The notes below the pieces were generated by a model. That model made no database searches, had not been told where the DNA came from, and saw nothing but the letters and a program-made list of their open reading frames with translations. From NCBI GenBank assembly GCA_965222655.1, contig CBDCUP010000006.1, forward strand, positions 372,001 to 436,000: a stretch of 64,000 nucleotides of DNA, written 5' to 3'. Position numbers and translations under genes: made by a program. The stretch is from CAUZIZ01 sp965222655. Lineage in GTDB: Bacteria > Acidobacteriota > UBA6911 > RPQK01 > JAJDTT01. Of this stretch, positions 35,188 to 43,589 are shown piece by piece. Positions within the stretch are counted from its first letter, which is position 1, and the number at the start of each line of letters is the position of its first letter.

Positions 35188-35460
35188 TCAGAATCGCTCC
35201 CCCATGACACGTTGTAGGTCTTTGACTTCTGGGTCTTTGCCGGGTTTGGTTTCCGCCATGAAGGCGACTACCCGGCGGTGAAGCGCTTCCAAGTCGACGT
35301 CCTTGAGGCGGTCCTCAAAGAAAGCCAGAGCCTCTTCTTGCGCCACGCAGGCTGCTACTGTCGCATTGATGAAGTTATTCAACGAAACTCCCTGACGAAG
35401 TGCCAGATTCTTTGCCTTGCGTTTCAAATCATCCCGCATGCGAAGGGACAGGGTAGCCAT
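35188..35460 (-). CDS. Small antitoxin, ribbon-helix-helix type
   Basis: A 90-residue protein starting MATLSLRMRDDLKRKAKNLALRQGVSLNNFINATVAACVAQ, a MetJ/Arc-type ribbon-helix-helix pattern as in HicB/CopG-like antitoxins. The C-terminal part is charged and likely binds the toxin. GGAGAAATC precedes the ATG. The in-frame extension to 35490 overlaps the upstream toxin and is not preferred. It follows the PIN-domain gene by 10 bp, a toxin-first order. Confidence 0.82.
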   Translation of the reverse strand: MATLSLRMRDDLKRKAKNLALRQGVSLNNFINATVAACVAQEEALAFFEDRLKDVDLEALHRRVVAFMAETKPGKDPEVKDLQRVMGERF

Positions 35461-35470
35461 GATTTCTCCT

Positions 35471-35914
35471 CTACAAATAGCGAACCACAAATTCCCGAGG
35501 TCGCATCAATCTCCATCCCAATCGCGGAGCGTCAGTCAAACGAAAGTGGCGCACGTTGTAGGTGACGATGATCGCTGCCCCATGGATCGCAGCCTCCAGG
35601 AATTTATTATCGCTCTCGTCACGCAGATTGGGCCGCCAACTGAAATGCAGCTGGACCTGCCGGGAGAGTGCAATAAGATCCGCCACCAGGTCAGCCGATT
35701 GGGAGTGGCTCAAGGTCGTTAGCGCAAGGACACGTGGCCGTTGCAAGACATCAAGATACTCCAGTGCGATCGAAGGTGTGAGCATCAACGGTATTTCTTT
35801 CTGGAGAATGCCCAACAGCACGCGGTACCCAGAGCTGGATTCGTTTCGGCAAGCTCCGGCAACCAAAACGTTGGTGTCCATGACAATCGGCGGCGACCTG
35901 AACGACTCAGCCAA
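35471..35914 (-). CDS. PIN-domain putative toxin (COG1569 type)
   Basis: A 147-residue PIN protein: VMDTNVLVAGACRNESSSGYRVL, ALEYLDVLQRP, LRDESDNKFLEAAIHGAAIIVTYNVRHF. The acidic ligands are Asp in MDTN, Glu in ALEY, and Asp residues in the RDESDNKF segment; the last usual Asp is replaced by Asn in TYNVRHF, as is common in this subgroup. The listed start is TTG, with AAGGAAAG just upstream; an ATG eleven codons in (35881) is possible. It is paired with the ribbon-helix-helix gene. Confidence 0.85.
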   Translation of the reverse strand: MAESFRSPPIVMDTNVLVAGACRNESSSGYRVLLGILQKEIPLMLTPSIALEYLDVLQRPRVLALTTLSHSQSADLVADLIALSRQVQLHFSWRPNLRDESDNKFLEAAIHGAAIIVTYNVRHFRLTDAPRLGWRLMRPREFVVRYL

Positions 35915-36060
35915 AGCACTTTCCTTATGCTACAGAAATGATACCACATAGCGGTACAAAAGAGGGTTGCGAGAGTCGCGTGGGAAATAGTGAGTAGGGC
36001 TGCGCTCGATCCTCGGCTGCCCAGTTTGGTTTTGCCCGGTTTATCGGGCCCAGCGGCTTC

Positions 36061-37749
36061 TAGCTAGTGCCCGTCCGTAAACCGGGGTTTTCAGAACTGT
36101 AATGTGTTGAATCGTAACTAGTTATTGTACCTCAGACCGCTGACAGAGCGGCTCGACCCAGCCCGATCCAGAGCCCGGACCCCCGGGGGAGGGCGCTTCC
36201 CTTAAAATGCGCTGATTCGGTGCATACTTCTCCCCGCGTTGGAGCCAGAAACAATAGCGTCAGCCCGAACGGGCTAGGACAGGAGTCGGGCGAGGACGAC
36301 CAGGTTATAGGTCAGGACGCTGGCATGGACGTAGCTTTGAAAGTGAGGCCAGCCTTTCCAGCTACAGCGGTGCAGCCCGAAGGTGTGCTTGAGGGTCCCA
36401 ATGCACCCCTCGATCCCGGCCCGGAAGCGTTTGAGCTGTTTGTAGACCCAACTGGAACGCACCATGCTCTCGACCGTCAACCCACACTTTTTGGAAAAGG
36501 CCACATCCTGCACCCCCTGTTCTTTGGCCCAGCGCAGGTTGGCCGCCGAGGCAAAACCGCCATCCCAGGCGCTCTGGCGCGGGACCTTCCCGTACAGCTG
36601 TCGATGACGCTCTAAGAAGGGTTGCACATAGTTGCTATCGGCCGGATTCCCCCGTTCCACCACACAATCCAGGATCAGCGACGAGGCGCCCGTGCTGACA
36701 AACACCTTGTGGCCGAAGACCGTTTCCCGAGGGCTCTTCTTGATAATATCGGTGTGCTCTTCGAAGAGGGAACAGATCTTGTCCTGGGCCGCGACGGCCT
36801 CGCCCGAAAGGACCCGTCGTTGAGTCTGCTCGATGACTTGGTGCAACAGCTCCAGATAGTGGGCCAGTTGCGCCGCCCCGGCCAGACTGAGGGGATCGCT
36901 CCACTGTGCCGACGCGGCCAGCGCCTGCTCGGCATAGTGGGCCGTCTTGGACGCCACTTTGATCAGATCGCGGTAACTGTCCAGGCGCTTCTTGCCGCGG
37001 CGGTTGCGGATGTTCAGGACGCGCCGCTTGGCCCGCCGCGTGTGATCGACGAAGCCGATCCCTTCCCAGTCCCGCAGCCGCCCCAGCCACCGGGTGACGA
37101 CTCGAATGCCGTCGTACAACAGCTCACTGTCGAGCGGATAGTGGACGTTGGTCTGGACCGCCGTGGCATCGACCCGAATCCGTTGGCCTTTTTCCAGACC
37201 CCGAGCCTGCGCCCAGCGCACCAAGTGGTCGTTGATCGCCTTCCATGTCCCCGGCTCAATCTTCCCCAGGTTCTCCGCCAGGGTGGCTTTGCTGATCGAC
37301 GCCCCATAGGGCAAGCGACAGAACCTCTGACAGCTTTGCGAATCCACCAGATGAAACTCCAGCTTGCGATAGCTGAACTGATGCAGCTGTTTGATGACGG
37401 CACAACGCAGCACCTGCTCGGCCGTCAAACCGGGGGCGCCGACACTGGAATCGACCCTGTCAGAGAGATCTTGTACTATCAGCTCCAGCGTCTGGGGATT
37501 GTCGTCCAGGATGCGCGAGATCACCTTCAATTCATTGGCCAGCTGGTGATCGGGCCATGGTGGGGAAAGAGGGCGTTGTTTTTCACGTGTTTTACGCATC
37601 TTCGAACTCCTCAAATCGTCGTAAGTCGTTTCAGTTTAGTTGTTTGCACCAATAGACTAGCAAACGACCCTGACAATTTCGGAGCTTGAAAAAGCCCTCT
37701 TTCCTCTTCCTTATCAATTACTTACACATTTCCGGACGGGCACTAGCTA
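36061..37749. mobile_element. Insertion sequence, copy 2 of 2 (ISNCY/ISDol1-like)
   Basis: Same structure and orientation as the copy at 7475-9151. The ends are TAGCTAGTGCCCGTCCG with one mismatch in the inverted repeat. It lies between the PIN/antitoxin pair and a MITE. The same TAGCTA at all four ends in the two copies suggests that it belongs to the element or to a strict target choice. Confidence 0.85.
36274..37599 (-). CDS. DDE transposase of the ISNCY/ISDol1-like element, copy 2
   Basis: A 441-residue transposase from the ATG at 37599 (GAGGAG upstream), the same length as copy 1 and nearly identical in sequence. Differences are scattered substitutions such as LRDWEG for LREREG and QVIEQ for KVIEQ. 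The frame is intact. An upstream in-frame TTG at 37614 includes the Shine-Dalgarno site itself and is not preferred. Confidence 0.88.
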   Translation of the reverse strand: MRKTREKQRPLSPPWPDHQLANELKVISRILDDNPQTLELIVQDLSDRVDSSVGAPGLTAEQVLRCAVIKQLHQFSYRKLEFHLVDSQSCQRFCRLPYGASISKATLAENLGKIEPGTWKAINDHLVRWAQARGLEKGQRIRVDATAVQTNVHYPLDSELLYDGIRVVTRWLGRLRDWEGIGFVDHTRRAKRRVLNIRNRRGKKRLDSYRDLIKVASKTAHYAEQALAASAQWSDPLSLAGAAQLAHYLELLHQVIEQTQRRVLSGEAVAAQDKICSLFEEHTDIIKKSPRETVFGHKVFVSTGASSLILDCVVERGNPADSNYVQPFLERHRQLYGKVPRQSAWDGGFASAANLRWAKEQGVQDVAFSKKCGLTVESMVRSSWVYKQLKRFRAGIEGCIGTLKHTFGLHRCSWKGWPHFQSYVHASVLTYNLVVLARLLS

Positions 37750-37779
37750 ATCCCACATCAAGACATCAAAACATTTGTG

Positions 37780-38095
37780 GTTCATCCGGTAAATGGGGAG
37801 GTGCCGCCAGTCAAAGGCAGGCCATGGAAACTGCCGCACTATGCAAACCGTGGAAAAACAAGTAGTTCTGGAGGAGAACTGGCAAGTGCTCGCAGTTGTT
37901 TTTCCACCGTTCGCACAGCGCTTGGAAAACTCCGTATCACGGGCTTGCTGGCCCGGTTCGATGTCGCTCGGAGTTTTCCACAGTTCCCACGGCCTCTGCT
38001 ACTGCAGCCGACTATATGGACAAGCGAACGGGGAGCAGATTTGGGATCCGGAAGGTGCCAACCACGTCCCCACCTCCCCATTTACCGGATGACCC
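37780..38095. mobile_element. MITE family C (316 bp, 9-bp target duplication)
   Basis: A noncoding element whose ends share an inverted TCATCCGGTAAATGGGGAGG, flanked by exact direct repeats ACATTTGTG (37771-37779 and 38096-38104). Inside are two more inverted pairs: GTGGAAAAACAA/TTGTTTTTCCAC (about 37848-37916) and GGAAAACTCCG/CGGAGTTTTCC (about 37923-37981). Neither strand has a credible gene. It split a sequence that resembles the vapB upstream region and start. Confidence 0.85.
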
Positions 38096-38117
38096 ACATT
38101 TGTGTACAGATGTCGGC

Positions 38118-38534
38118 CTAGACCCAACTTTGGACCTGTAGCCCTTTAAACTCAAGGAAGTGGGCTTGGTTGGCGGTGACGAGCACCAGGTCATTGACAC
38201 TCGCGATCGCCGCGATCTGACCATCCACGAAGGATGGAGTCTTTCCGGCGGCCTCGAGTCTTGCCCTTTCGCGGGCGTGCCATTCGGCTGCGCTGCGATC
38301 GTAGTCCAGGATCGGGAAGCTCGCTTCCACGACTTCTTCCAGGTAGCGCTTGATGGCCGCTCGTCGACGCGACTCAACAAGCCGCTCAAATCCAAACTGC
38401 AGCTCGTGCCACACGATCGAGGCAATCGCCGTCTCTCCCTCGTGGCAGCGGAGTCTGCGCAATATTGCGGTGGCCGGCTTCGGCCTCAGCGGCTCCGACA
38501 CGACGTTTGTGTCAAGTAGGTACTTCAGACTCAC
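38118..38534 (-). CDS. VapC-type PIN toxin
   Basis: A 138-residue PIN nuclease, predicted RNase toxin. Acidic ligands are in YLLDTNVVSE (Asp 8), IVWHELQFG (Glu about 45), SFVDGQIAAIASVNDL (Asp about 103) and the final VTANQAHF position, where Asn replaces the usual Asp. The start overlaps the antitoxin stop by 4 bp (ATGA). The frame is intact. Confidence 0.9.
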   Translation of the reverse strand: MSLKYLLDTNVVSEPLRPKPATAILRRLRCHEGETAIASIVWHELQFGFERLVESRRRAAIKRYLEEVVEASFPILDYDRSAAEWHARERARLEAAGKTPSFVDGQIAAIASVNDLVLVTANQAHFLEFKGLQVQSWV

Positions 38535-38812
38535 AGCTTGACCTCACGGCCCTGGAGATCGTCCCGAGCTCCGGCAAAAAGCTCATCGGGATCGAGGGCC
38601 AACTCCTCGAGATCGACTGCTCGCGCAAAGTCTTCATAGGCCTGCGAGAATCTGCGGTACTCTGACGTGAGTCGCTCATACTGCCGGCGACCGAGCAGGA
38701 CAGCAACAGGCTCACCCCGCCGTGTCAGCTCGACTGTCTTTCCGGATTCGGCCTCCCGCACGAGGCTTGGAAGGCTATTGCGCGCCTCCGCGATTGAATG
38801 TTGTCTGGCCAT
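38531..38812 (-). CDS. Phd/YefM-family antitoxin
   Basis: A 93-residue antitoxin: SIAEARNSLPSLVREAESGKTVELTRRGEPVAVLLGRRQYERL is the Phd DNA-binding fold, and the C-terminal DFARAVDLEELALDPDELFAG is acidic for toxin binding. It is upstream of and overlaps the VapC-type toxin gene. An AT-rich stretch with TGTACATAAATGTACAT-like half sites (38829-38848) lies just before the start and may be its operator. Confidence 0.9.
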   Translation of the reverse strand: MARQHSIAEARNSLPSLVREAESGKTVELTRRGEPVAVLLGRRQYERLTSEYRRFSQAYEDFARAVDLEELALDPDELFAGARDDLQGREVKL

Positions 38813-38828
38813 GACTCAACCTCTTTAT

Positions 38829-38848
38829 GTACACATAAATGTACATAA
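38829..38848. promoter_or_regulatory. Possible autoregulatory operator of the phd-vapC pair
   Basis: ATGTACACATAAATGTACAT contains two ATGTAC half-sites close to the antitoxin start. Phd-type antitoxins bind such short palindromes. Position and symmetry are seen; function is inferred. Confidence 0.35.
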
Positions 38849-39105
38849 TATCTCGTCCTACTGGCCTGTGCAAGTCGTTGCCTTCTCCGCATGTGGTTGG
38901 CAGGTCCGGCACCTGGGACGTAAGCGAGGACCTTGACAGGGTCTCCGGAGAGGGTGTTTGTCTGTAGGGAGGCGACAGCGAGGGCGGTCCGATTTCCGCC
39001 GGTGTTGTCTAACGTCAAGTGCGCCAGAACCCACAACTCCCGGCTAAGTCACCGTGGCAGGGGAACCATGTTACGATACAGAGAAGGTTTTCTGGGAGAT
39101 TCGCG

Positions 39106-39288
39106 GTGGAAACGAGACAAGAGATCTTGAAGGCGATCCAAGAACTGCCAAACAACGCTACTGTCGAAGACGCGCTTGATAGACCCTTTCTGATTTACAA
39201 GATCGAGAGAGGTCTCGGCCAGGCGGACCGTGGGGACCTGATCACGCAGGAAGAGGCCCGCCGGCGCATGGGGAAATGGCTCAAGTAA
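39106..39288 (+). CDS. Small antitoxin-like protein upstream of a ParE fragment
   Basis: A 60-residue protein from a GTG at 39106 with GGGAG 8 bp upstream: VETRQEILKAIQELPNNATVEDALDRPFLIYKIERGLGQADRGDLITQEEARRRMGKWLK. The ATVEDAL...LYKIERGLAQ...TQEEARRRM pattern is typical of small RelB/ParD-like antitoxins that precede ParE toxins. It overlaps the toxin start by 13 bp. A longer frame from 39019 has no supporting start signal. Confidence 0.8.
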   Translation: METRQEILKAIQELPNNATVEDALDRPFLIYKIERGLGQADRGDLITQEEARRRMGKWLK

Positions 39289-39530
39289 AATGGACACCCC
39301 AGGCTCTCGATGTCTGCCTCTTCATTGCTCGGGACGCGCCCCAGATAGCGGCTGTGTTCGCCGACCGGGCATTCCAATGCACAGATCGACTCGCCAGCTA
39401 TCCACTCTCAGGAAGAGTAGTGCCGGAGTGGTCGACGTGGATGCCGGGCAGATCGTTACAAGATAGGCGAGAAACAGGCTCCGCCCCAGTTCTCTGCACG
39501 CATGAGTCCGAAGGCGATCAGGTAGAGTAG
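39276..39530 (+). pseudogene. ParE/RelE toxin, truncated at a junction with MFS-gene DNA
   Basis: The first 52 codons (to about 39431) match the N-terminal half of ParE toxins: VKWTPQALDVCLFIARDAPQIAAVFADRAFQCTDRLASYPLSGRVVPE. The usual continuation (strand with I/RxxxYRIVYR) is absent. From 39426 on, the DNA instead matches the 3' part of the MFS transporter gene at 41763-41940, read in the antisense direction. The toxin should be inactive. Confidence 0.8.
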
Positions 39531-39597
39531 CCTGGCACCATCCAATCCCACAACAGAACGTCGGCAGCAGTATTGAGGGATACAAGGAAGCGCGGCG
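39426..39597 (-). pseudogene. Degraded fragment of an MFS transporter gene
   Basis: About 170 bp similar to 41763-41940, in the same orientation as the intact MFS gene 2 kb to the right. Shared stretches include TGCCGGGCAGATCG, CCGAAGGCGATCAGGTAGA and GATACAAGGAAGCGCGG. Several indels have broken the frame. It is a remnant of a duplicate or related transporter gene, joined to the parE fragment at about 39426-39431. Confidence 0.8.
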
Positions 39598-39790
39598 AAG
39601 AAGCCGAGCGGCTGCTGGCTGAGGGCTCAAAATCCCGCTAGAAATCGACCTCTTCAGTCCAGCTCGACTTTGAAAGGGGAACTGGAGGGGCGGTCCCTGT
39701 CCTCCCCCAGGTTGATCAGGGCGCGTCTAGATTCACCGCCAATCTTCAGCGCGAAGCGTAACGACTTGACGTGTTTGTCTGGTTTGAAGT

Positions 39791-41020
39791 GCGGATTCAA
39801 TCGGTCGATGCAACACCCCTAATCTCTAAGCTGTAGAGAGGAGGATGTTGCCAATGAAGTATCGGACGAGGATCTATTACACGGAAGCACAGAAGAGCTT
39901 GATGTGGGACCGCTGGCAAAAAGGCGAGTCCCTGAGCTCGATCGCGCGGCTCTTTGACCGCCACCATTCCTCAATTGAGGGGATTCTGAAACAAACCGGT
40001 GGCATCCGGCCGCGGCCGCGGCGACGATCGCGGCTTGCGCTGAGGTTATCGGAACGCGAGGAGATCTCGCGCGGTGTGGTGGTCGGCTGCTCGATCCGTT
40101 CGATGGCAGGAAGGCTGGGTCGCGCACCGTCGACGGTGAGTCGCGAGCTACGGCGTAACGGCGGCCGGGAACGCTACCGTGCCAACCGGGCCGATCAAGC
40201 TGCCTGGGAGCGGGCACGCCGCCCGAAAATCTGTAAGCTGGTCCAGAATCGGGAACTCGCGCACAGCGTGGCCTTGAACCTGAAGAAGCTCTGGTCGCCG
40301 GAGCAGATTGCCGGGTGGCTTAAGCGCACGTATCCCGATCACAAGGACTTTCAGGTGTCAGACGAGACTATCTATAAAAGCCTCTTCATCCAGGCCCGCG
40401 GCGCTTTGAAGAAAGAGCTGTTGCAGCATCTGCGGCGTACCCGTGGGATGCGCCGCTCACGTCACCATACACAGAAGACGGAGGATCACGGACGGATCAA
40501 GGACACGGTATCGATCCGTGAGCGACCCGCCTCGGTGGAGGAGCGCGCCGTACCCGGTCATTGGGAAGGGGATCTGCTGATCGGATCAAAGCGCAGTCAA
40601 ATCGCCACCCTGGTCGAACGTCAGACGCGCTACGTGATGTTGGTCAAAGTCAACAGCCAAGACACCGAAACGGTGATCAACGCCTTGATCAAACAAGCGC
40701 GCAAGTTACCGCGGGAACTGTACCAGTCACTCACCTGGGACCGGGGCAAGGAAATGGCCGATCACAAACGCTTCAGTCTCGATACGAACATAAAGGTCTA
40801 CTTCTGCGATCCCCGAAGCCCCTGGCAGCGCGGCTCAAACGAAAACACCAACGGACTGCTCCGACAATACTTCCCGAAAGGAATGGATCTCTCAAACGTC
40901 GACCAAAACAGACTGGATGCCGTGGCAAGACAGCTAAACGAACGACCGAGAAAAACGTTAGACTACGAAACACCAGCCGAACGATTTAACCAATGTGTTG
41001 CGTCGATCGGTTGAAACCGC
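39791..41020. mobile_element. IS30-family insertion sequence
   Basis: A 1230-bp element with imperfect inverted ends (GCGGATTCAATCGGTCGATG on the left; the right complement reads GCGGTTTCAACCGATCGACG) and a 4-bp target duplication AAGT (39787-39790 and 41021-41024). It contains one transposase gene. Its removal repairs the host reading frame, which fixes the boundaries. Confidence 0.92.
39854..41014 (+). CDS. IS30-family transposase
   Basis: A 386-residue transposase from the ATG at 39854, with GGAGG at suitable spacing; an ATG at 39845 is too close to that site. N-terminal helix-turn-helix regions are KGESLSSIARLFDRHHSSIEGILK and SMAGRLGRAPSTVSRELRRNGG. The DDE core follows: GHWEGDLLIG (Asp), LTWDRGKEM (Asp) and SPWQRGSNENTNGLLRQYFPKG (Glu), all standard for IS30. 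The frame is intact and probably functional. Confidence 0.95.
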   Translation: MKYRTRIYYTEAQKSLMWDRWQKGESLSSIARLFDRHHSSIEGILKQTGGIRPRPRRRSRLALRLSEREEISRGVVVGCSIRSMAGRLGRAPSTVSRELRRNGGRERYRANRADQAAWERARRPKICKLVQNRELAHSVALNLKKLWSPEQIAGWLKRTYPDHKDFQVSDETIYKSLFIQARGALKKELLQHLRRTRGMRRSRHHTQKTEDHGRIKDTVSIRERPASVEERAVPGHWEGDLLIGSKRSQIATLVERQTRYVMLVKVNSQDTETVINALIKQARKLPRELYQSLTWDRGKEMADHKRFSLDTNIKVYFCDPRSPWQRGSNENTNGLLRQYFPKGMDLSNVDQNRLDAVARQLNERPRKTLDYETPAERFNQCVASIG

Positions 41021-41588
41021 AAGTCGAAGCCGTCAATGTCTGCATCTGTCTTCGAGTCGAACCAGATTTTTCGATCGCCATCCTTTTCGATCTTGTCCTG
41101 GGTTTTGGTTACAACGACTGGAGCCCGGCCTCGCCGGACGCGAGTTCCGCCGCGTGGGCCACGAACCACTCTGGTACGTCGGCCTTTGCGGACGACCTGA
41201 GACGTCTTCTCGACGTCAATTCTCTTGAGCGACTTGAGTTTTCCTGAGTCGGCGATGACCGTGCCATTGAAGTGTCGTTGCGCCCCCTTCGTGGTCCAGC
41301 GAACCTTCCAGGTGTCTCCGTCCTTCCAAACGAAATAGCCGAGGTCATAGCCTTGGCTAAAAGACGGTTCGCCATCGAACTTGGACTCTTTTTCGGCGGC
41401 TCTCAGAGGAGCCGTTCCCAGGAGCAAAAAAAGAGACACCACTACGAGCAGCGAATACTTTGTAGACTTCATCGGGTCATCCTCCCTCCGATTCGTGACT
41501 GGTACCGAAACTGTCAGGGTCGATTGATTATTAGCATACTGGATTTCGACAGAATCGCAACATTTCACGACAAGTACCGTGGCACGAG

Positions 41589-42848
41589 TCAGTCTGATGT
41601 CGCTCGTGCCCTGGGCAGTCTCGAAATCAGGAAAAGCGAGAAGAGGGCAGCCGATAGGGCGAAGATAAAGCTGGCCTCGAATCCAAAGTTGTCTGCAAGG
41701 GCTCCATGGGTAGTGGGCCAGATGAAGCTCAAGGTGCTGCCCAACATCAGGATCGACATGTTACGAGTGGACGTGGCTGCCGGGCAGATCGCAACCAGAT
41801 AGGCAGGGAAATAAGCCCCACCCAGTTCCCCGGCGCCCATCAGGCCGAAGGCGATCAGGTAGAAGTAGCCCGGGACCATCCAACCCCACAACACAGACGT
41901 CGCCAGCAGCACCATCGAGGTATACAAGGAAGCGCGGAGTCCCCAGCGGATGGCAATGATGCCCATGGCGAAGCCTGCCAGGGACTTGAAGCCGAAACGG
42001 AATGCCATGACCCAACCGGAGAATTCCTTGGGATCCTGACCCAGAACCTCGCGGCCGTATAAGGAGAGCGTCGTCATGAGGGTGATGACGATGAACCACA
42101 TGAAGAAGGCAAACCAGAGCATGACAAGAGTGGGATCTTTGAGATAGGTAGCGAAGCTTTGGGAAAAGTAGCGCCAGAAGGGGGGACTCGGGGTCTCGGG
42201 GACGTCGACCAGGCGATAGCGGCTGCATAAAAAGGCGGCAGCGCCCATACAGGGAGCTCCGATCATATAAAGGAGAGCGAAATCGTAGGGGTAGGGCAGC
42301 CAATCAATCCCACCACCCAGCACGAACTGAGCCCAGAGGGAGCCAGCCACTGCCAGTATGGGGCCCAGGGTAAAGGTCCACTTGAAGGCCCACGCGCTTC
42401 CCTGGGGAGTGGTACCTCGCTTGAGACACTGAAAGGTGTATACCTGGGAGGTGTAGGCCGAGAATCCCTGGATCAGACCCTGCCCTATGACCGCGGCTAA
42501 ACGTACGGTATCGCTGACAGGGGAGAAGAGCAGAATGCAGACCACCCCCAGCAGCGTCGCTGTTACCACGTACGCCAGCACGGAAGTGGCGCGGACCAGT
42601 CGGTGAGGGAGAACAAAGGAGAAGATGAGTGGCGCTAGAGCTCCCAGAAGGTAGGCTGAGGCAGGAAGGTTGGCGACCATGGCGCTGGCCCCCAATTTAT
42701 CCGCCAGGGCGGCCTGAACCACTCCCACGTAAACCACAGGTGCCGCAAAGTAGAGAAGGCCGTTGTGGGCTATGAAGATCAGGCCGTTCTTTCGATCTGT
42801 CTCGGGAGTGATCTGGCCTGTCGGCACTACAGTGTCAAGGGTGCTCAT
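41589..42848 (-). CDS. Major facilitator superfamily transporter
   Basis: A 419-residue membrane protein with twelve hydrophobic segments in two groups of six, separated by a cytosolic loop around SRYRLVDVPETPSPPFWRYF. MFS secondary transporter; substrate unknown. Conserved MFS basic motifs are weak (FVLPHRLVRATS). A degraded copy of its 3' part lies at 39426-39597. The start (ATG at 42848) is followed by a short polar N-terminus. A family B MITE lies 63 bp upstream and may separate it from its original promoter. Confidence 0.85.
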   Translation of the reverse strand: MSTLDTVVPTGQITPETDRKNGLIFIAHNGLLYFAAPVVYVGVVQAALADKLGASAMVANLPASAYLLGALAPLIFSFVLPHRLVRATSVLAYVVTATLLGVVCILLFSPVSDTVRLAAVIGQGLIQGFSAYTSQVYTFQCLKRGTTPQGSAWAFKWTFTLGPILAVAGSLWAQFVLGGGIDWLPYPYDFALLYMIGAPCMGAAAFLCSRYRLVDVPETPSPPFWRYFSQSFATYLKDPTLVMLWFAFFMWFIVITLMTTLSLYGREVLGQDPKEFSGWVMAFRFGFKSLAGFAMGIIAIRWGLRASLYTSMVLLATSVLWGWMVPGYFYLIAFGLMGAGELGGAYFPAYLVAICPAATSTRNMSILMLGSTLSFIWPTTHGALADNFGFEASFIFALSAALFSLFLISRLPRARATSD

Positions 42849-42911
42849 GGCTGGCGTGAATCATAGCAGGGGAAACCCCCTCTGCCTATTGGGACCGGAT
42901 TGTGTCGACTA

Positions 42912-43089
42912 GCCCGGATAATTCACAAATTTTCTACTGCGGCGGCGCTATCATCCGCCCTGGCTGCGTTATGCTCCGTCGGCCTCCTCGACGTACTGCA
43001 GCGAGTACGACTGCGGGGGCCTCGGTCGCAAGCCTTGCCAGGACAGCGCTATCACCGCTTCGCTACGAAAACTTATGAATTATCCGGGC
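42912..43089. mobile_element. MITE family B, divergent copy
   Basis: A 178-bp copy with ends GCCCGGATAATTCA...TGAATTATCCGGGC and TA on both sides. The ends differ from other B copies (GATAATTCA in place of GCATTTCTCA) but the interior (GTCGGCCTCCTCGACGTACT, GGGGGCCTCGGTCGCAAGCC) is the same, in reverse orientation. It is an older or separate subfamily. Confidence 0.8.
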
Positions 43090-43218
43090 TAGAGAGTTTC
43101 CCATGATTTCCCTGGGATCAGGTTTTCGGGGTAGACCTGTCTCCAACGGCGCTGGACCATGTGGAGAGACTCCATCCGACTTGAGGGGGACACTCCCTAC
43201 ACCGAAGGTGTTGTTGCG

Positions 43219-43407
43219 CGTAGCCCAGGGTTGGCGACGCGGAGCGAAGCGAGCTACCCTGGGTCAAGGTCGTAGACTAAAAGGGCTTTACCCCAACGGG
43301 GTTATTGCCGCCCGGAAATGTTTTGGCAACAACGCCTTCAGCGTAGAAAAGACAGGGGAAAATCCAGACCCAGGGTAGCTCGCTTCGCTCCGCATCGCCA
43401 ACCCTTA
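43219..43407. repeat. Inverted repeat with 38-bp arms (family R4)
   Basis: AGCCCAGGGTTGGCGACGCG... (43219-43262) is inverted at 43369-43407. The centre includes small hairpins such as CCCCAACGGGGTT and GCCTTCAGCGTAG. A similar piece (ATAACACCTTCGGTGTAGGC) occurs after the IS110 gene at about 45088. No gene is present in 43090-43589. Confidence 0.7.
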
Positions 43408-43589
43408 TAGTTGGGAAGGTACTGAGATCGGGAAGATGGGAGCGGCAAGTAGCCGTAGCCGCCTTTCTTTCTTTTTTGCTACTTTTTTCTTTCTTTGTGG
43501 AAGGTGTGGATGGTGTGCAAAAGTGTGGAGTCGGGAGCTCGATAGTCGACTCCCAGGACGCTCGGGTCCGTCACGAATGCCAACCCTTA

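Larger units (their letters stand above)
39654..41472 (-). pseudogene. Secreted protein gene split by an IS30 element
   Basis: The 5' part (41472-41021) encodes a signal peptide (MKSTKYSLLVVVSLFLLLGTAPLRA) and a basic protein rich in Arg/Gly (RKGRRTRVVRGPRGGTRVRRGR) with aromatic segments such as YFVWKDGDTWKVRWTTKG. The 3' part (39786-39654) encodes FKPDKHVKSLRFALKIGG to FKVELD and a stop. Removing the IS30 element (39791-41020) and one AAGT copy restores a single 195-codon frame ...DIDGFDFKPDKH... exactly. No family is recognised. The protein was probably periplasmic. Confidence 0.88.

Noticed and set aside
7475..37749. A 30-kb composite transposon bounded by the two IS copies
   Set aside because: No target duplication links the outermost ends, the enclosed genes include core biosynthesis genes, and each IS has its own matching ends.
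38725..39036. Minus-strand 103-codon frame upstream of the phd-vapC pair
   Set aside because: It overlaps the antitoxin gene start and has no recognised domain or ribosome binding site.
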